From G965279335 sp965279285 (lineage in GTDB: Bacteria > Pseudomonadota > Gammaproteobacteria > DSM-16500): a stretch of 64,000 nt of DNA. Below, in pieces: positions 45,240 to 54,465 of this stretch. The DNA is taken from positions 558,001 through 622,000 of the forward strand of contig OZ257147.1 in NCBI GenBank assembly GCA_965279285.1, given 5' to 3'. The position numbers and the translations under genes were made by a program. The notes beneath the pieces were generated by a model, which saw nothing but the letters and a program-made list of their open reading frames with translations, did not search any database and was not told where the DNA came from. The stretch's first letter is position 1. Each line of letters starts with the position of its first letter.

Positions 45240-48200
45240 ATGACTTATACCGTTGTATTTAGTAAGAAAATACTTGATAAAATTACTCGTTATAAAGCAG
45301 AGCTTGCTCAGGGTTCCAAGCACCCAGGCTTGCGCTTAGAGGCGGAACTTATAAAGCATCACAAGCTGTCCCCTCAGGTTGGCATGTCAGGAGGCATTGG
45401 ATATAGTAGTTTTATATCAAGTATGTCATTAGAAGCTTTCTGCGCGCGTTTATATAATACTAAAAAACCGTATGTTCTTGGGGAAAATATTCGTATTGCT
45501 ACGACAGAAACTATAGAAAATTATCGGAATGTACTCTGGCAGTACTCTTTTGATCTTAAGATGGGGAATCAAAAACTAGGCGAACGTTTAAAACAACAGT
45601 TAATGCAGCAGTTAAATTTACCAATGAACTCTACTCAAAATCAAATTAATGCTGCGATAAAAAAATACGTAGGAACATCATATGTAGGCGATTTTGCGAA
45701 TCAATTAATTCGTAGCACCAGACAACCCGAGTCTGCTGCTGAATTTAAAGGTCTATTACCTGAGCAACTTTGTAACAGTGCTGAAACCGCTTGTTTAAAA
45801 GCGATTGAGCAGGTGCTATGGAATAAAGATGAAGTCGCTTGCTTAGGCGATATGATTACTGAAGTTCCTTCGATAGTTTATGATGATGGTCAATTCGGTT
45901 CTAGTGGAAAAAAGGCTCCAGTAGTGGTGCATAAAGAGCCCTTTCCAGCAATAGGAGTCTATATACCGGGTGCATTATTAAGTAAACCCGCTGATTGTAA
46001 GTTTAATACGCCCGATGAGGATGAAGTAACAGATGGCCAAGGAAAACTTGATCCACATAAACTTAAAGAATTTTATTCACCACGATTTTTATCCATGCTA
46101 GTCATAGCTCAATTTAAAGCAAAAGAAGCTGGGAAAAATATTATTTTTACTGTTCCAGGAATAGGCTGTGGTTTTTTTGTTGGGAAATATGAAATTTGTG
46201 ATGGCAGACACATGAGTGAATTGATTGGCTTGATATTACAAGAAGTTCTTAAAGAAAATCACTCGATTTTACCTAATATTAAAGTTGTTCGTTATGATCC
46301 ATTTAATAAAGGGTCTAATGAAAGAGCTCAATATGGCAATATCGATTTTCGTATTCGACCATTAACACAACAGAAAAATATTAAATTTAGTCACTCACCG
46401 GAAAAAACACGCTCACAGCTTCTATCTCCTAAAGATTACGAAGAAGTATTGGATGGTAACCCTGATGATTTTAGTACATATGGACTTGGTTTTGCAGTTG
46501 CAGCAGATCCTGTTGCTTATGCAGGTTGTGATGCTTATAAAAATTCAAGAACCAGCAATGAAGGCGGACTTGGCATGGCTACCAATGTCATGACGCAAAT
46601 GACAGGTGTCTCAGGTCAGTATGATGCAAAGTCAAATAAATATCGCACATTAACGGGTGAAACTTTTGAAGATGCGGTGCTAAACAGCCAAGATAGCAAA
46701 TCCCCAATCGAACTTAATGCAATGGGAGTTATCCACGTTGTGGATGATGAAGGCAAATTAAAAAAATTAGTTGGTAATGAGTTAAAGGATATCTCATCGG
46801 TAGTGTCGTCTTTAACTGCTGTTGCAACAGCAGTTGATAACAAAAACGTGCCTGATATAAAAGTAGCGGATAAAAAGTTAGCTCCAAATGCACCAAAACA
46901 AATGCCAGTTGCTGTTGTTCCTAAGCTGTTAGTGAGTGCTTCAGACTCTATAGTAAGTGCAAATTTAACATCTGATGTTAAAACAACTCCGTCAGTTCAA
47001 CCAGTTACAGATGCAGTAGTAAGTGAGCGGTCTCCTGAACAACAAGTGGAAGAGTATCTTGGTTTGCTTATTAAGGATGGGAAGTATGATAAAGATACTG
47101 AGCTTAAAATTCTTGAATTAATTCGCCATAAAAAAATAGATGTTAATCATCGATATTCTCCTGATAACTCTACTTTGTTAATTAAGTTATTAGTGCTGGC
47201 GAGACATATAGATAGCCGGCATTTTATTGAAGAATATTTTACATTTATTGATGGGGTTTTAAAGTTTGATAATATAAATGTTAATTTACAAGATGCTGAC
47301 GGAAATACAGCATTACATAAAGCAGTTTTGTTTGGGTCGCATGACGGAAGTGATCTTTTAATTATGGCTAGAACAGATAAATTTAAAGAGCTTGCTAAAA
47401 TATTAGTTGAAAAATACGCCGCACAGATTTTAGAAAACGCCGATGGTCGAACACCAAACGGTGTCAAGGAGTTTCCATGGTTTGCTAAGTGGTATGCTGA
47501 AAAAACACATAAGATTAGCTCTTCGGTTATCCCAGAACCCCACACAGGGGCGGCGATCGATGCTAAGACATCAACATCTACACCGACAGCTACGACTGCC
47601 GTTTCTCAGATTAGTCCTAAAGACAATCTGTGGGTTTTGGTTCAACAGTTTTGTCGTGAGCCAGACCCTGTTACTCATTGTGACATTATAACGTTACTTC
47701 GCAAGTATAAAGAGTTAGTTAATGAAAAATATGGCGAGCATGAATCTCCTATTTTAATTAGTTTGTTGGTTTCATTGAATGAGCTAGATGATCTTCATAA
47801 AATATCAGATATTTCCTCCTTGATTAAGGATATATTACTTCTTGATGGTATAGATGTTAATTTACAAGATAAAAGGAAAAATACCGCGCTTCATAGAGCA
47901 GCTTATTATGGAAAGCCCTATCCTGGACATCAAGAAGTAACTAAGTTGAAAGCAGACTATTTTAATGTGCTAGCAAAGTTATTGACTTTGCACTATAAAG
48001 CTAAGTTTTTGAAAAATGCATATAATAAAACACCGCTGCAAGAATGCGTTTGGCTTAAGGATTATTATGAAAGTAATAATTTTAAATTAAAAACTTTATT
48101 TCCAATAATTCCTATAGTAGCTAAGCAGGGTGTAGGTGCAGAGTCGCCTGGGAAGTTAGTTTATCATCCTGAGAATGAGATTAAAAAAGTAACGACATCT

Positions 48201-48686
48201 TTAAAACCTAAGCCTGACAATTCGTTGGTTAGCACTCCTGAACAAAAAGCCCCAGAAGCTCCTAAAAAAAGTATTGACGACATAATAAAAAGCGCAGTAA
48301 GCAAAGCGGCTAAAAATTACAAAAATTGGTATGATAATAAAATAGGTATCAGTATTTATTCTTGGCGGCATCACCATGGAGGTACAGGCCAAGCTGTTGC
48401 AGCAAAGTTTAATGCAATGATACAAGGTGCAGAAAACCCTCAAGCGATATTGTGTGAGCATCTTGAGGAATTAGAACCTTATTTGCCACGCTTTTTTTGC
48501 GGTTTAGGTGGCTTTCATCGACATAATTTATATGATCATTCTTTTGATACATTTTTATTAACTGCAATTAAAGAAGAAGAAAAAATAAGTAATACAGATT
48601 ATTTTTCATTGCAGTTAAATAAACTTAAGATCAATGAGCGATATGATGTAAGAGAAGGTTTAATAAAGAAATTAAAAAAAGAATAA
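45240..48686 (+). CDS. Large ankyrin-repeat protein with macro-domain-like segment
   Basis: This is a 1148-residue protein. Residues about 230-420 contain FTVPGIGCGFFVGKYE (about 302) and later AYAGCDAYKNSRTSNEGG. These recall the phosphate-loop and Gly-rich segments of macro/PARG-like folds; this is weak evidence. Two homologous ankyrin blocks follow (about 619-755 and 811-945), each with DGINVNLQDxxxNTALHxA and a degenerate second repeat, so the block was duplicated internally. Low-complexity linkers join the parts. The C-terminus (from about 1030) is a separate domain with RHHHGGTGQA and LPRFFCGLGGFHRHN. There is no signal peptide. Ankyrin proteins of this size in intracellular gammaproteobacteria are often type IV effectors, which is inference only. 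Confidence 0.8.
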   Translation: MTYTVVFSKKILDKITRYKAELAQGSKHPGLRLEAELIKHHKLSPQVGMSGGIGYSSFISSMSLEAFCARLYNTKKPYVLGENIRIATTETIENYRNVLWQYSFDLKMGNQKLGERLKQQLMQQLNLPMNSTQNQINAAIKKYVGTSYVGDFANQLIRSTRQPESAAEFKGLLPEQLCNSAETACLKAIEQVLWNKDEVACLGDMITEVPSIVYDDGQFGSSGKKAPVVVHKEPFPAIGVYIPGALLSKPADCKFNTPDEDEVTDGQGKLDPHKLKEFYSPRFLSMLVIAQFKAKEAGKNIIFTVPGIGCGFFVGKYEICDGRHMSELIGLILQEVLKENHSILPNIKVVRYDPFNKGSNERAQYGNIDFRIRPLTQQKNIKFSHSPEKTRSQLLSPKDYEEVLDGNPDDFSTYGLGFAVAADPVAYAGCDAYKNSRTSNEGGLGMATNVMTQMTGVSGQYDAKSNKYRTLTGETFEDAVLNSQDSKSPIELNAMGVIHVVDDEGKLKKLVGNELKDISSVVSSLTAVATAVDNKNVPDIKVADKKLAPNAPKQMPVAVVPKLLVSASDSIVSANLTSDVKTTPSVQPVTDAVVSERSPEQQVEEYLGLLIKDGKYDKDTELKILELIRHKKIDVNHRYSPDNSTLLIKLLVLARHIDSRHFIEEYFTFIDGVLKFDNINVNLQDADGNTALHKAVLFGSHDGSDLLIMARTDKFKELAKILVEKYAAQILENADGRTPNGVKEFPWFAKWYAEKTHKISSSVIPEPHTGAAIDAKTSTSTPTATTAVSQISPKDNLWVLVQQFCREPDPVTHCDIITLLRKYKELVNEKYGEHESPILISLLVSLNELDDLHKISDISSLIKDILLLDGIDVNLQDKRKNTALHRAAYYGKPYPGHQEVTKLKADYFNVLAKLLTLHYKAKFLKNAYNKTPLQECVWLKDYYESNNFKLKTLFPIIPIVAKQGVGAESPGKLVYHPENEIKKVTTSLKPKPDNSLVSTPEQKAPEAPKKSIDDIIKSAVSKAAKNYKNWYDNKIGISIYSWRHHHGGTGQAVAAKFNAMIQGAENPQAILCEHLEELEPYLPRFFCGLGGFHRHNLYDHSFDTFLLTAIKEEEKISNTDYFSLQLNKLKINERYDVREGLIKKLKKE

Positions 48687-48687
48687 G

Positions 48688-48710
48688 CAGCCACTAATGC
48701 CCAGTGGCTG
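48688..48710 (+). terminator. Hairpin after the ankyrin-protein gene
   Basis: CAGCCACT-N7-AGTGGCTG begins one base after the stop codon. No T-run follows, so termination is uncertain. Confidence 0.4.
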
Positions 48711-48745
48711 AGTAACTACTAACGCCCCGCAGCTTAACTACCAAC

Positions 48746-48770
48746 GTCCCGCGGCTTGTCCGCGGGATCC
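48746..48770. repeat. Intact GTCCCGCGG REP palindrome
   Basis: TCCCGCGG-CTTGT-CCGCGGGA forms an 8-bp stem. This is the uninterrupted form of the repeat split at 39599-39793. Confidence 0.8.
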
Positions 48771-48805
48771 AGAAATCAGAGCATGCAACAACACACCCTA
48801 AAAAA

Positions 48806-49648
48806 TTATTTTCTTTTAATCGAAAAACAGCAAAAACTTATCTTATTCTGTGACCCTGGTTCTTGAAAAGCAATTTTTGGTTCAACCTTTTTTTTCGCTG
48901 CGTCAGGAAACATGAGTGATTTATTTTTTTCAGGAAATTTTTTTATTACAGCAGGATTTTTTACAGCCGTTTTAGCATCTGTTTCCGTAGGGGATGCAGT
49001 TGTTTTTAAGCCATTAACAGGACTTGCTGCTGTAGCAGAACCAGCATTTTGCTGCTTTAATTGCGAAAAAATTCCATTTGCAGTCGCCCCCGTTTCTTTG
49101 TAATCAAATATTTTGGCTGTTGTTTTTGTATAAGCTAAAGCAGGTATTGGTAGTGATTGTGGAGAAATGTCATGTGTTGACATAGCTAAAGAAGTAGGCG
49201 AAGGCTTAATCGAAGCAGTTTTAGATGCAATAGCCGGCGAAATAACAGGCTTTCTAGCGTAATCCGAAAAATGAGTATCTAAAACATCAAATAGAGGCGA
49301 TTCACCTGATTTAATATCTGTTACGCTGGTGATACAAAAGATAGGAGTAAATCGCTCAATAAAAGTTGTAGCAAATCCGTCAGGATGATTATTCTTATCA
49401 AGAAATGTTCTCGGCATTAATGGAGTTGATTTGCTGCATGCCGAGTCTGTGATCATTTGTATAGTACTTTCAAGAATAGATGCTCTATCAAAAATAATGA
49501 GATGAAGTATGTGCTGAATAGATATAGCCCCAGCTTCTGTGCTGCTTGCATAATAAATAAGTGGATTGTGTATTTTTTGTTTTAGGCATTGAGTAATATC
49601 TGTCGCGTTATGTACATTATCACTGACTACTAAAATACTCGGTGGCAT
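48806..49648 (-). CDS. Receiver-like hypothetical protein with disordered tail
   Basis: The N-terminal 125 residues have the outline of a response-regulator receiver fold: ILVVSDN at the first strand and LHLIIFDRAS with an Asp at the third strand. The expected Thr/Ser and Lys signature is not clear. The remaining 155 residues are rich in Ala, Ser, Thr, Pro and Lys and look unstructured, ending in a basic, Cys-containing tail (CCFSIKRK). I choose ATG 49648, preceded by GAGAG at about ten bases; a GTG at 49663 is the alternative. No output domain is present. It may be a degenerate receiver or a secreted protein. Confidence 0.65.
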   Translation of the reverse strand: MPPSILVVSDNVHNATDITQCLKQKIHNPLIYYASSTEAGAISIQHILHLIIFDRASILESTIQMITDSACSKSTPLMPRTFLDKNNHPDGFATTFIERFTPIFCITSVTDIKSGESPLFDVLDTHFSDYARKPVISPAIASKTASIKPSPTSLAMSTHDISPQSLPIPALAYTKTTAKIFDYKETGATANGIFSQLKQQNAGSATAASPVNGLKTTASPTETDAKTAVKNPAVIKKFPEKNKSLMFPDAAKKKVEPKIAFQEPGSQNKISFCCFSIKRK

Positions 49649-49784
49649 GGGCTGAGCTCTCACTGCACTGCTAAGTCTTTATTATTTACTTAAGATTAGG
49701 TGAAGAGCAAGTGATATCATGAAAATTATTTTAGATTAAAAAAATAATTATTTTTCAATATGTTGGTCGATAAAGGAGTCGTGG

Positions 49785-49945
49785 GGTAACGACTCAGCGT
49801 TCAAAGTTTGGTGGGCACGCTGCGCTTTGCCCACCCTACATTTTTTATAATTGTAACCGCCGTTTTTCCAGTATAATATTATAGTGGAATGCTTTTGTAG
49901 GGTGGGCAAAGCACAGCGTGCCCACCAATCTTTAGCCGAACAGCC
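49785..49945. repeat. Complete MITE-like element with GTGGGCA arms
   Basis: The left end reads TAACGACTCAGCGTTCAAAG, followed by inward-facing hairpin arms (about 49808-49839 and 49896-49927) and a degraded right end. The centre has an AT-rich 56 bp including GTATAATATTATAG. Confidence 0.8.
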
Positions 49946-50006
49946 ACTCTCGCACTCACAATAATCCTATGCTATTCTTGATTCAAACATCAATCGAGAG
50001 ATGACT

Positions 50007-50210
50007 ATGAACACACCTTTACAATCTTACAAAAAACTTTATCGCTCCCGCCGAGAACGAGTCATCGCGGGTGTGTGTGGCGGATTAGCGGAGTATTACA
50101 ATATTGACCCATCAATTATTAGAATATTATTTGTTTTTTTCTTTTTCCTCGGTGGTTGTGCATTATTAATTTATATTATTATGTGGGTTATTATACCGCT
50201 GCAGCCTTAG
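50007..50210 (+). CDS. Small PspC-domain membrane protein
   Basis: This is a 67-residue protein that is essentially one PspC domain: KKLYRSRRERVIAGVCGGLA, then EYYNIDPSIIRILFV, followed by a hydrophobic helix (LFVFFFFLGGCALLIYIIMW). In enterobacteria the PspC domain senses inner-membrane stress with PspB; stand-alone short versions are common and their role is less clear. GAGAG stands six bases before ATG 50007, which I prefer to the ATG at 50001. It is monocistronic, between a MITE-like element and an insertion sequence. Confidence 0.92.
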   Translation: MNTPLQSYKKLYRSRRERVIAGVCGGLAEYYNIDPSIIRILFVFFFFLGGCALLIYIIMWVIIPLQP

Positions 50211-50414
50211 CATTCGTGTAATATTAGTTAGTATTTGCATGTGCACGAGCATGTTCTTCTTCAAGAATACCGTCTTATTTTATTGCCGAAGAACCTCGTT
50301 GATCCGTAGCAAGATCCTTCGAGAAAAAAACGCTTTCAGGATGACAGGCCTTGCAGGCATTGTCATGGGACAGGTCTTGTCATCCTGAGCGTAGCGAAGC
50401 AACTGTCTTGAAAA

Positions 50415-51371
50415 TTAAATCTCAACAGCAGTTGCTGCACGCCATAATTCATTATTTTTAATCATAGCATTCATAATAATTAATAACTTATGCATGCAAG
50501 CAGTAATAGCCACCTTTTTCTTTTTACCCGCATCGCATAAACGTTTATAAAAGCTTTTAATTTGAGGGTTGTGCCGAATAGCGACTAAGGTACTCATGTA
50601 AAGACTATTGCGTACAGAGACTCTTCCACCCCAGATAGTACGCTTACCTCTCAATGTGCCACTATCGCGGTTATAAGGAGCTAAGCCCACCAAGGCGCTA
50701 ATCTGCTTTGAGTTCACGCTTCCTATCTCGGGTAAATCTGCGATGATTGTAGCAGCAACTACACAGCCAATCCCTTTGATACTTTTTAGCAAAGCATTTT
50801 TTTGTGCATAATCAGTGTCCTGTTGGATAGATTGTTCCAGTGCTTCATTAATAGATTCTAATTCTTTTTCCAATGCTTTAATAATTCGTTGAATTGATTT
50901 TTTTAGTTCATTGCTTGCTTTATCTAGTCGATTTTTTTCCATAGTGATCATCTCAATAATCTGACGTCTTCGTGCATTAAGATCAGCTAATTTCTGCTGA
51001 TTATCATTGTATACCACGTTTCCTGAAGGCTGTATTTTTTCTGCAAATAAAGCAATGACTTGCGCATCAATCAAGTCTGTTTTAGCCAGTTTCCCAAGTG
51101 CTTTTGCAAAGTCTCTGATTAATCTAGGATTAACAACAGAAACTCTAAAATTTGCTTTTTGCAGCGATTGGGTAACTAATTTTTCATACCCTCCTGTTGC
51201 TTACATCACAATAGAAACCGGGGAAAATGATTTTAATTTTTCGCTCAATTTCTGTATTCCTTTTGTATCATTTTTAAATTGCATATACTTTTTATGAGGT
51301 AAAATATACACGTCCAACAATGCTTTAGAAACATCAATGCCGATATAGCTTTTTTTATCCTGAACCATCAT
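50415..51371 (-). pseudogene. IS110-family transposase with in-frame stop (copy 1)
   Basis: The 318-codon frame starts at ATG 51371 (AAAGGAG eight to ten bases upstream). The N-terminal RuvC-like DEDD domain shows Asp13 (YIGIDVSK) and Asp99/Asp102 (KTDLIDAQ). The catalytic Glu expected in VMEATGGYE is replaced by TAA at codon 57 (51201-51203). Beyond it the frame is open to the end, with the Transposase_20 domain (KGIGCVVAATIIADLPEIGS in outline, then GGRVSVRNSLYMS). The C-terminal part could only be made by reinitiation or readthrough. Confidence 0.9.
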
Positions 51372-51391
51372 AATATTTACTCCTTTAGCAC

Positions 51392-51514
51392 TCAACCTTG
51401 TAGGTACGGGATCCAAAGTCCCAGGCAACTGTACGAGTTAGTTAAGGGTGGGAAGTGACGATCTCGCTTCGCTACGGGCTTGTAGCCCTAGGATCTTACG
51501 ATCTATCACTTCCC
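51392..51514 (-). ncRNA. Candidate bridge RNA of IS110-family element (copy 1)
   Basis: It is identical in sequence to the candidate at 60353-60475, in the leader between the element end and the transposase gene. Details of loops and guides are given there. Confidence 0.75.
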
Positions 51515-51576
51515 TTTTTATTACCGTACAACGATAATAAGAACACTTTATTTATATCATGATTTCAAGACACAAG

Positions 51577-51876
51577 GATCTTCTCGTAAATTCTATGCTG
51601 CCGCTAAATAGTTACTTATTGTAAACTCATAATCTTAAAATATTCTTAAACAAGCGATGTTAATTTTTATCCACATTGTATTATTTATGCCACATCCTTA
51701 TTTAACCTTCATTGACTCCTAATACGATGCAGAATAAAAACATCTTATATTTCATCAAGATAATCCACCAAACAAACCACCAGCTATTTTTTTAACTAAA
51801 ACCGTATTTCTATTGCACTCTAACCTAGGGTCAGAGGTATTGTTAATTTTCCTTTATTATTTTTGGAGAATTCACT
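51577..51876. other. Intergenic region upstream of prophage remnant
   Basis: These 300 bp carry a single MITE-type end (GCCGCTAAATAGTTAC, about 51600-51616) and an AT-rich leader. TTGGAGAA lies before the next ATG. No ORF or stable hairpin is seen. Confidence 0.5.
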
Positions 51877-52710
51877 ATGCGACAGTACGGTTCTATTCAA
51901 ACTAGTTTTTGGGCTAACGCAGCCATCAAGCCACTTTCAGATCAAGCCAAGTTATTAGCAACTTATATTTTAAGTTCATCGCATACCAATATGTTAGGTT
52001 GTTTTCGAATTCCTATTGGGTACATTGCAGAGGATTTAAATTGGTGTAATGAGACAGTATTAAAAGTCCTTGCGGAATTAATTAAAGTTAATTTTATTTT
52101 GCGTGATCAAGCCAATGATTGGATCATGATTACCGATTTTTTTAAAAACCAGCCGATTGATAATCCAAATCAAGCAAAAGGAGTTGAAAAAATATTTTAT
52201 TTAATTCCTGAAAATATAAAATTTATCGATAAATTAGCTGAAAGTTTACTGAGTATTGCAAGGTTTTTTTCAGATGATTTTCGACAACATCTGCTAACCC
52301 TTTCGAAAGGGTTTCTTAATCAGAAACAGAAACAGAACCAGAAACAGAAAAAAGATATGTCGGGTAAAAAAATTATTTTCCCAAAACACACGTCACCCAG
52401 TATTCCAGCAATGCGCAACTCTTCGTTAAAAACTCAGGCCATTGAAGTTTTAGATTTCCTCAACAAAAAAGCAGGGCGAGCTTATCGTGCTGTTGACACC
52501 AACTTAAAATTTATCATTGCGGGATTGAAGTCAGGTGCAACTGTGGATGACTGTCGACAAGTCATTGCCAAAAAAACACGAGAATGGAAATCAAACCCCA
52601 AAATGGCTGAATACTTGCGCCCAGCGACTTTGTTCAACGCTGAAAAATTTGAGCAATACCTCGGTGAATTAGTTTTATCTGCAGAGGTTATCCGTCATGG
52701 TAAAAAATAA
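51877..52710 (+). CDS. Phage replication protein with Phg_2220_C-type C-terminus
   Basis: This is a 277-residue protein. The N-terminal 110 residues form a winged-helix replisome-organiser type fold (MRQYGSIQTSFWANAAIKP, then IGYIAEDLNW). A low-complexity Gln/Lys stretch (KQKQNQKQKK) joins it to a C-terminal domain (about 185-265; VLDFLNKKAGRAYRA, then YLRPATLFN) known from phage replication proteins. It is the first gene of a three-gene phage-derived module with overlapping ends. No integrase, structural or lysis genes are nearby, so this is a fragment. Confidence 0.85.
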   Translation: MRQYGSIQTSFWANAAIKPLSDQAKLLATYILSSSHTNMLGCFRIPIGYIAEDLNWCNETVLKVLAELIKVNFILRDQANDWIMITDFFKNQPIDNPNQAKGVEKIFYLIPENIKFIDKLAESLLSIARFFSDDFRQHLLTLSKGFLNQKQKQNQKQKKDMSGKKIIFPKHTSPSIPAMRNSSLKTQAIEVLDFLNKKAGRAYRAVDTNLKFIIAGLKSGATVDDCRQVIAKKTREWKSNPKMAEYLRPATLFNAEKFEQYLGELVLSAEVIRHGKK

Positions 52711-53020
52711 TCATTGTCCTGATTGTCAAAAATCACTCGCTCTCGATGCGCAGCTCTGCACATGTGGCTGGCGATTGGAAGCAGAAATTAAAACGCAACC
52801 ATCCGATCACCGTTGTCAGTTTCAGTCGCAAGGCCGGCGTTGCCCCTTAGCAGGAAGTGTGTCTGTTTATGCTTATGGGATTAAACCTTGGTATTGTTCG
52901 GATCACAGTCAGGCGATTGATGATCCCATCAAGGGCGAATCAATTTTAAATTATATTGAAAAAAACTATGCAGCCATTATCAATAAGCGCAAAGACTGGA
53001 GGAAAGAATTATGGGGATAA
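52697..53020 (+). CDS. Small zinc-ribbon phage protein
   Basis: This is a 107-residue protein with paired Cys motifs: CPDCQ and CTCG at the N-terminus, then RCQFQSQGRRCPLAG and a WYCSDH motif, enough for one or two zinc sites. The start overlaps the upstream replication gene by 14 bp, and the stop overlaps the next gene by 10 bp, as in phage early operons. No named family is assigned. Confidence 0.75.
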   Translation: MVKNNHCPDCQKSLALDAQLCTCGWRLEAEIKTQPSDHRCQFQSQGRRCPLAGSVSVYAYGIKPWYCSDHSQAIDDPIKGESILNYIEKNYAAIINKRKDWRKELWG

Positions 53021-53430
53021 TGAAAACAGTCAAAAAAAACCAACAAGATAAATACATTAATTATGTTAAAAAACGACTTGATGATTGGTGTGAATGGTAT
53101 AGTCAGGAAAATTCTTTTGGTATAGGTTATGCATCATATACACCAGAATATCAGCTGATGTTATTAGGGATTGTAAATCATCGCAGTTCTTGGCAAAATT
53201 TTCCTGTGAATTGCGCAGCTGAAGAAATTGAATGGTTAGTCAATGAGATGGCACAACAAAATTTGAATATGGCTACGGCATTGCGTTATTATTATTTTAC
53301 GGATGGTGCTTTGCGTACCAAAGCAAAAAAATTATCGATATCACACTCGGTATTAAAAGCGTATGTTGATATGGCGCATCAATGGCTGATTGGTCGTTTG
53401 AGTTTTAGGTTTGATTCGACAAAAATGTAG
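53011..53430 (+). CDS. Phage antitermination Q-like or late-regulator protein
   Basis: This is a 139-residue helical protein. The C-terminal half (ALRYYYFTDGALRTKAKKL, then ISHSVLKAYVDMAHQWL) has the outline of a helix-turn-helix near the end, as in Q-type antiterminators and ArpU/RinA-like late regulators that close phage early operons. The start is ATG 53011 or the ATG three codons later. The position at the end of the replication module supports the guess; the sequence alone does not prove it. Confidence 0.6.
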   Translation: MGIMKTVKKNQQDKYINYVKKRLDDWCEWYSQENSFGIGYASYTPEYQLMLLGIVNHRSSWQNFPVNCAAEEIEWLVNEMAQQNLNMATALRYYYFTDGALRTKAKKLSISHSVLKAYVDMAHQWLIGRLSFRFDSTKM

Positions 53431-53508
53431 CATGATAAACAATATTTAGGAGGAGTGTTATATTTTTGGTGAAAGGTGGGCTATACCACAATTTGATTGT
53501 ATTAAAAA

Positions 53509-53563
53509 TGTAGGGTGGGCAAAGAGCAGCGTGCCCACCAAACTCTAACCACTGAATAGTTAC
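53509..53563. repeat. Half of a GTGGGCA MITE-like element
   Basis: One good hairpin arm (TGTAGGGTGGGCA...TGCCCACC) with the right end ACTGAATAGTTAC survives. The left arm is degraded (about 53475-53490). Confidence 0.75.
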
Positions 53564-53575
53564 CAGGAGAAATAG

Positions 53576-54346
53576 ATGAAAAAATATTATCGCATTAAAG
53601 AATTCAGCCAGCTCACTTCAGTCACCGTCAGAGCTTTACAGTTGTATGATAATATCGGTTTATTAAATCCAAGCCATAAAACCATTAATAAATACCGATT
53701 GTATGCTGAAGAAGACATATTGCGTTTGCAACAAATTACGACCTTACGATTTATTGGATTTTCTTTAGAAGACATTAAAAAAATTATTTCTGATCCTAAC
53801 TTTAATTTAAAAAATTCGGTGACAACACAGTCGACGTTAATTGCTGAGCAAGCGGTTAAGCTTGATAATGTTGCCAAACTTTTACATAAGCTCGCAAAAG
53901 ATTTAGAAAATAACGCAGCTATTGATTGGCAAAGACTTGCTGATATTATTAAAGTCATGCAACTTCATGAGGATAATAGAAAGAATTGGTGTGAAACTTA
54001 TTTAAGTGAAGCAGAACAACTTGAATTTACAAAAGTGGCGCAGCAACGTTCTGCAGAATATTGGGAAAAATACACTAAAAAATGGTTAGCACTCTATCAA
54101 GAAGTTGAAAATAATTTGCATACCGATCCTGAAGGCAAGATAGGAATGCGTTTAGCAAGACAATGGTTGGGACTCGTGGATGAAATTTATTTTAATTTTC
54201 CAAATTTAAGAAAAAAATTATGGGAAGCCTATAAAGCCGGCATTGTTCCAGCAGAGGGTATGCCGTACAACAAGGCGTTGATTGAGTATATTGATAAAGC
54301 AACAACAAAATATAAAAAATTACGGGTGATTAACTTAAATTATTAA
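53576..54346 (+). CDS. MerR-family regulator with TipAS-like domain
   Basis: This 256-residue protein has an N-terminal MerR helix-turn-helix (about 1-70; YRIKEFSQLTSVTVRALQLY, then RLYAEEDILRLQQI), a coiled-coil dimerisation helix (about 75-115) and a C-terminal TipAS-type domain (about 130-250; helices with WLGLVDEIYF). Such proteins activate genes in response to bound drug-like or peptide ligands. There is no Cys-rich metal site. The target genes are not obvious; hipBA lies directly downstream. GGAGA lies about six bases before the ATG. Confidence 0.9.
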   Translation: MKKYYRIKEFSQLTSVTVRALQLYDNIGLLNPSHKTINKYRLYAEEDILRLQQITTLRFIGFSLEDIKKIISDPNFNLKNSVTTQSTLIAEQAVKLDNVAKLLHKLAKDLENNAAIDWQRLADIIKVMQLHEDNRKNWCETYLSEAEQLEFTKVAQQRSAEYWEKYTKKWLALYQEVENNLHTDPEGKIGMRLARQWLGLVDEIYFNFPNLRKKLWEAYKAGIVPAEGMPYNKALIEYIDKATTKYKKLRVINLNY

Positions 54347-54347
54347 T

Positions 54348-54460
54348 CCTATGATAGTAGACTTAATGGGTTAATTTGCTTGTCAAAGCGATATAATCCT
54401 ATTATAATAGGATTATTGACAAAAAAGTTAACTTTATCGCAATAAACCTACGATCATAGG
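54348..54460. promoter_or_regulatory. hipBA promoter with three CCTA-N6-TAGG operators
   Basis: TTGTCA (54380-54385), a 17-bp spacer and TATAAT (54403-54408) form a good sigma-70 promoter. The dyad at 54398-54411 (CCTATTATAATAGG) covers the -10 box, a second lies at 54447-54460 before the start codon, and a weaker third lies at 54348-54361. The arrangement fits autorepression by the HipB-like protein. Confidence 0.8.
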
Positions 54461-54465
54461 ATTTT

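Larger units (their letters stand above)
50398..51576 (-). mobile_element. IS110-family insertion sequence, copy 1
   Basis: The element is about 1.18 kb. Subterminal inverted repeats TGTCTTGAAAT (start side) and ATTTTCAAGACA (end side) lie within a few bases of CT dinucleotides that mark both junctions. Joining the flanks on the plus strand gives GTCATCCTGAGCGTAGCGAA + GGATCTT, the usual REP palindrome, so that repeat was the target. It encodes a DEDD transposase with a premature stop and a leader that folds as a bridge RNA. It is a near-identical inverted copy of the element at 60291. Confidence 0.93.
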
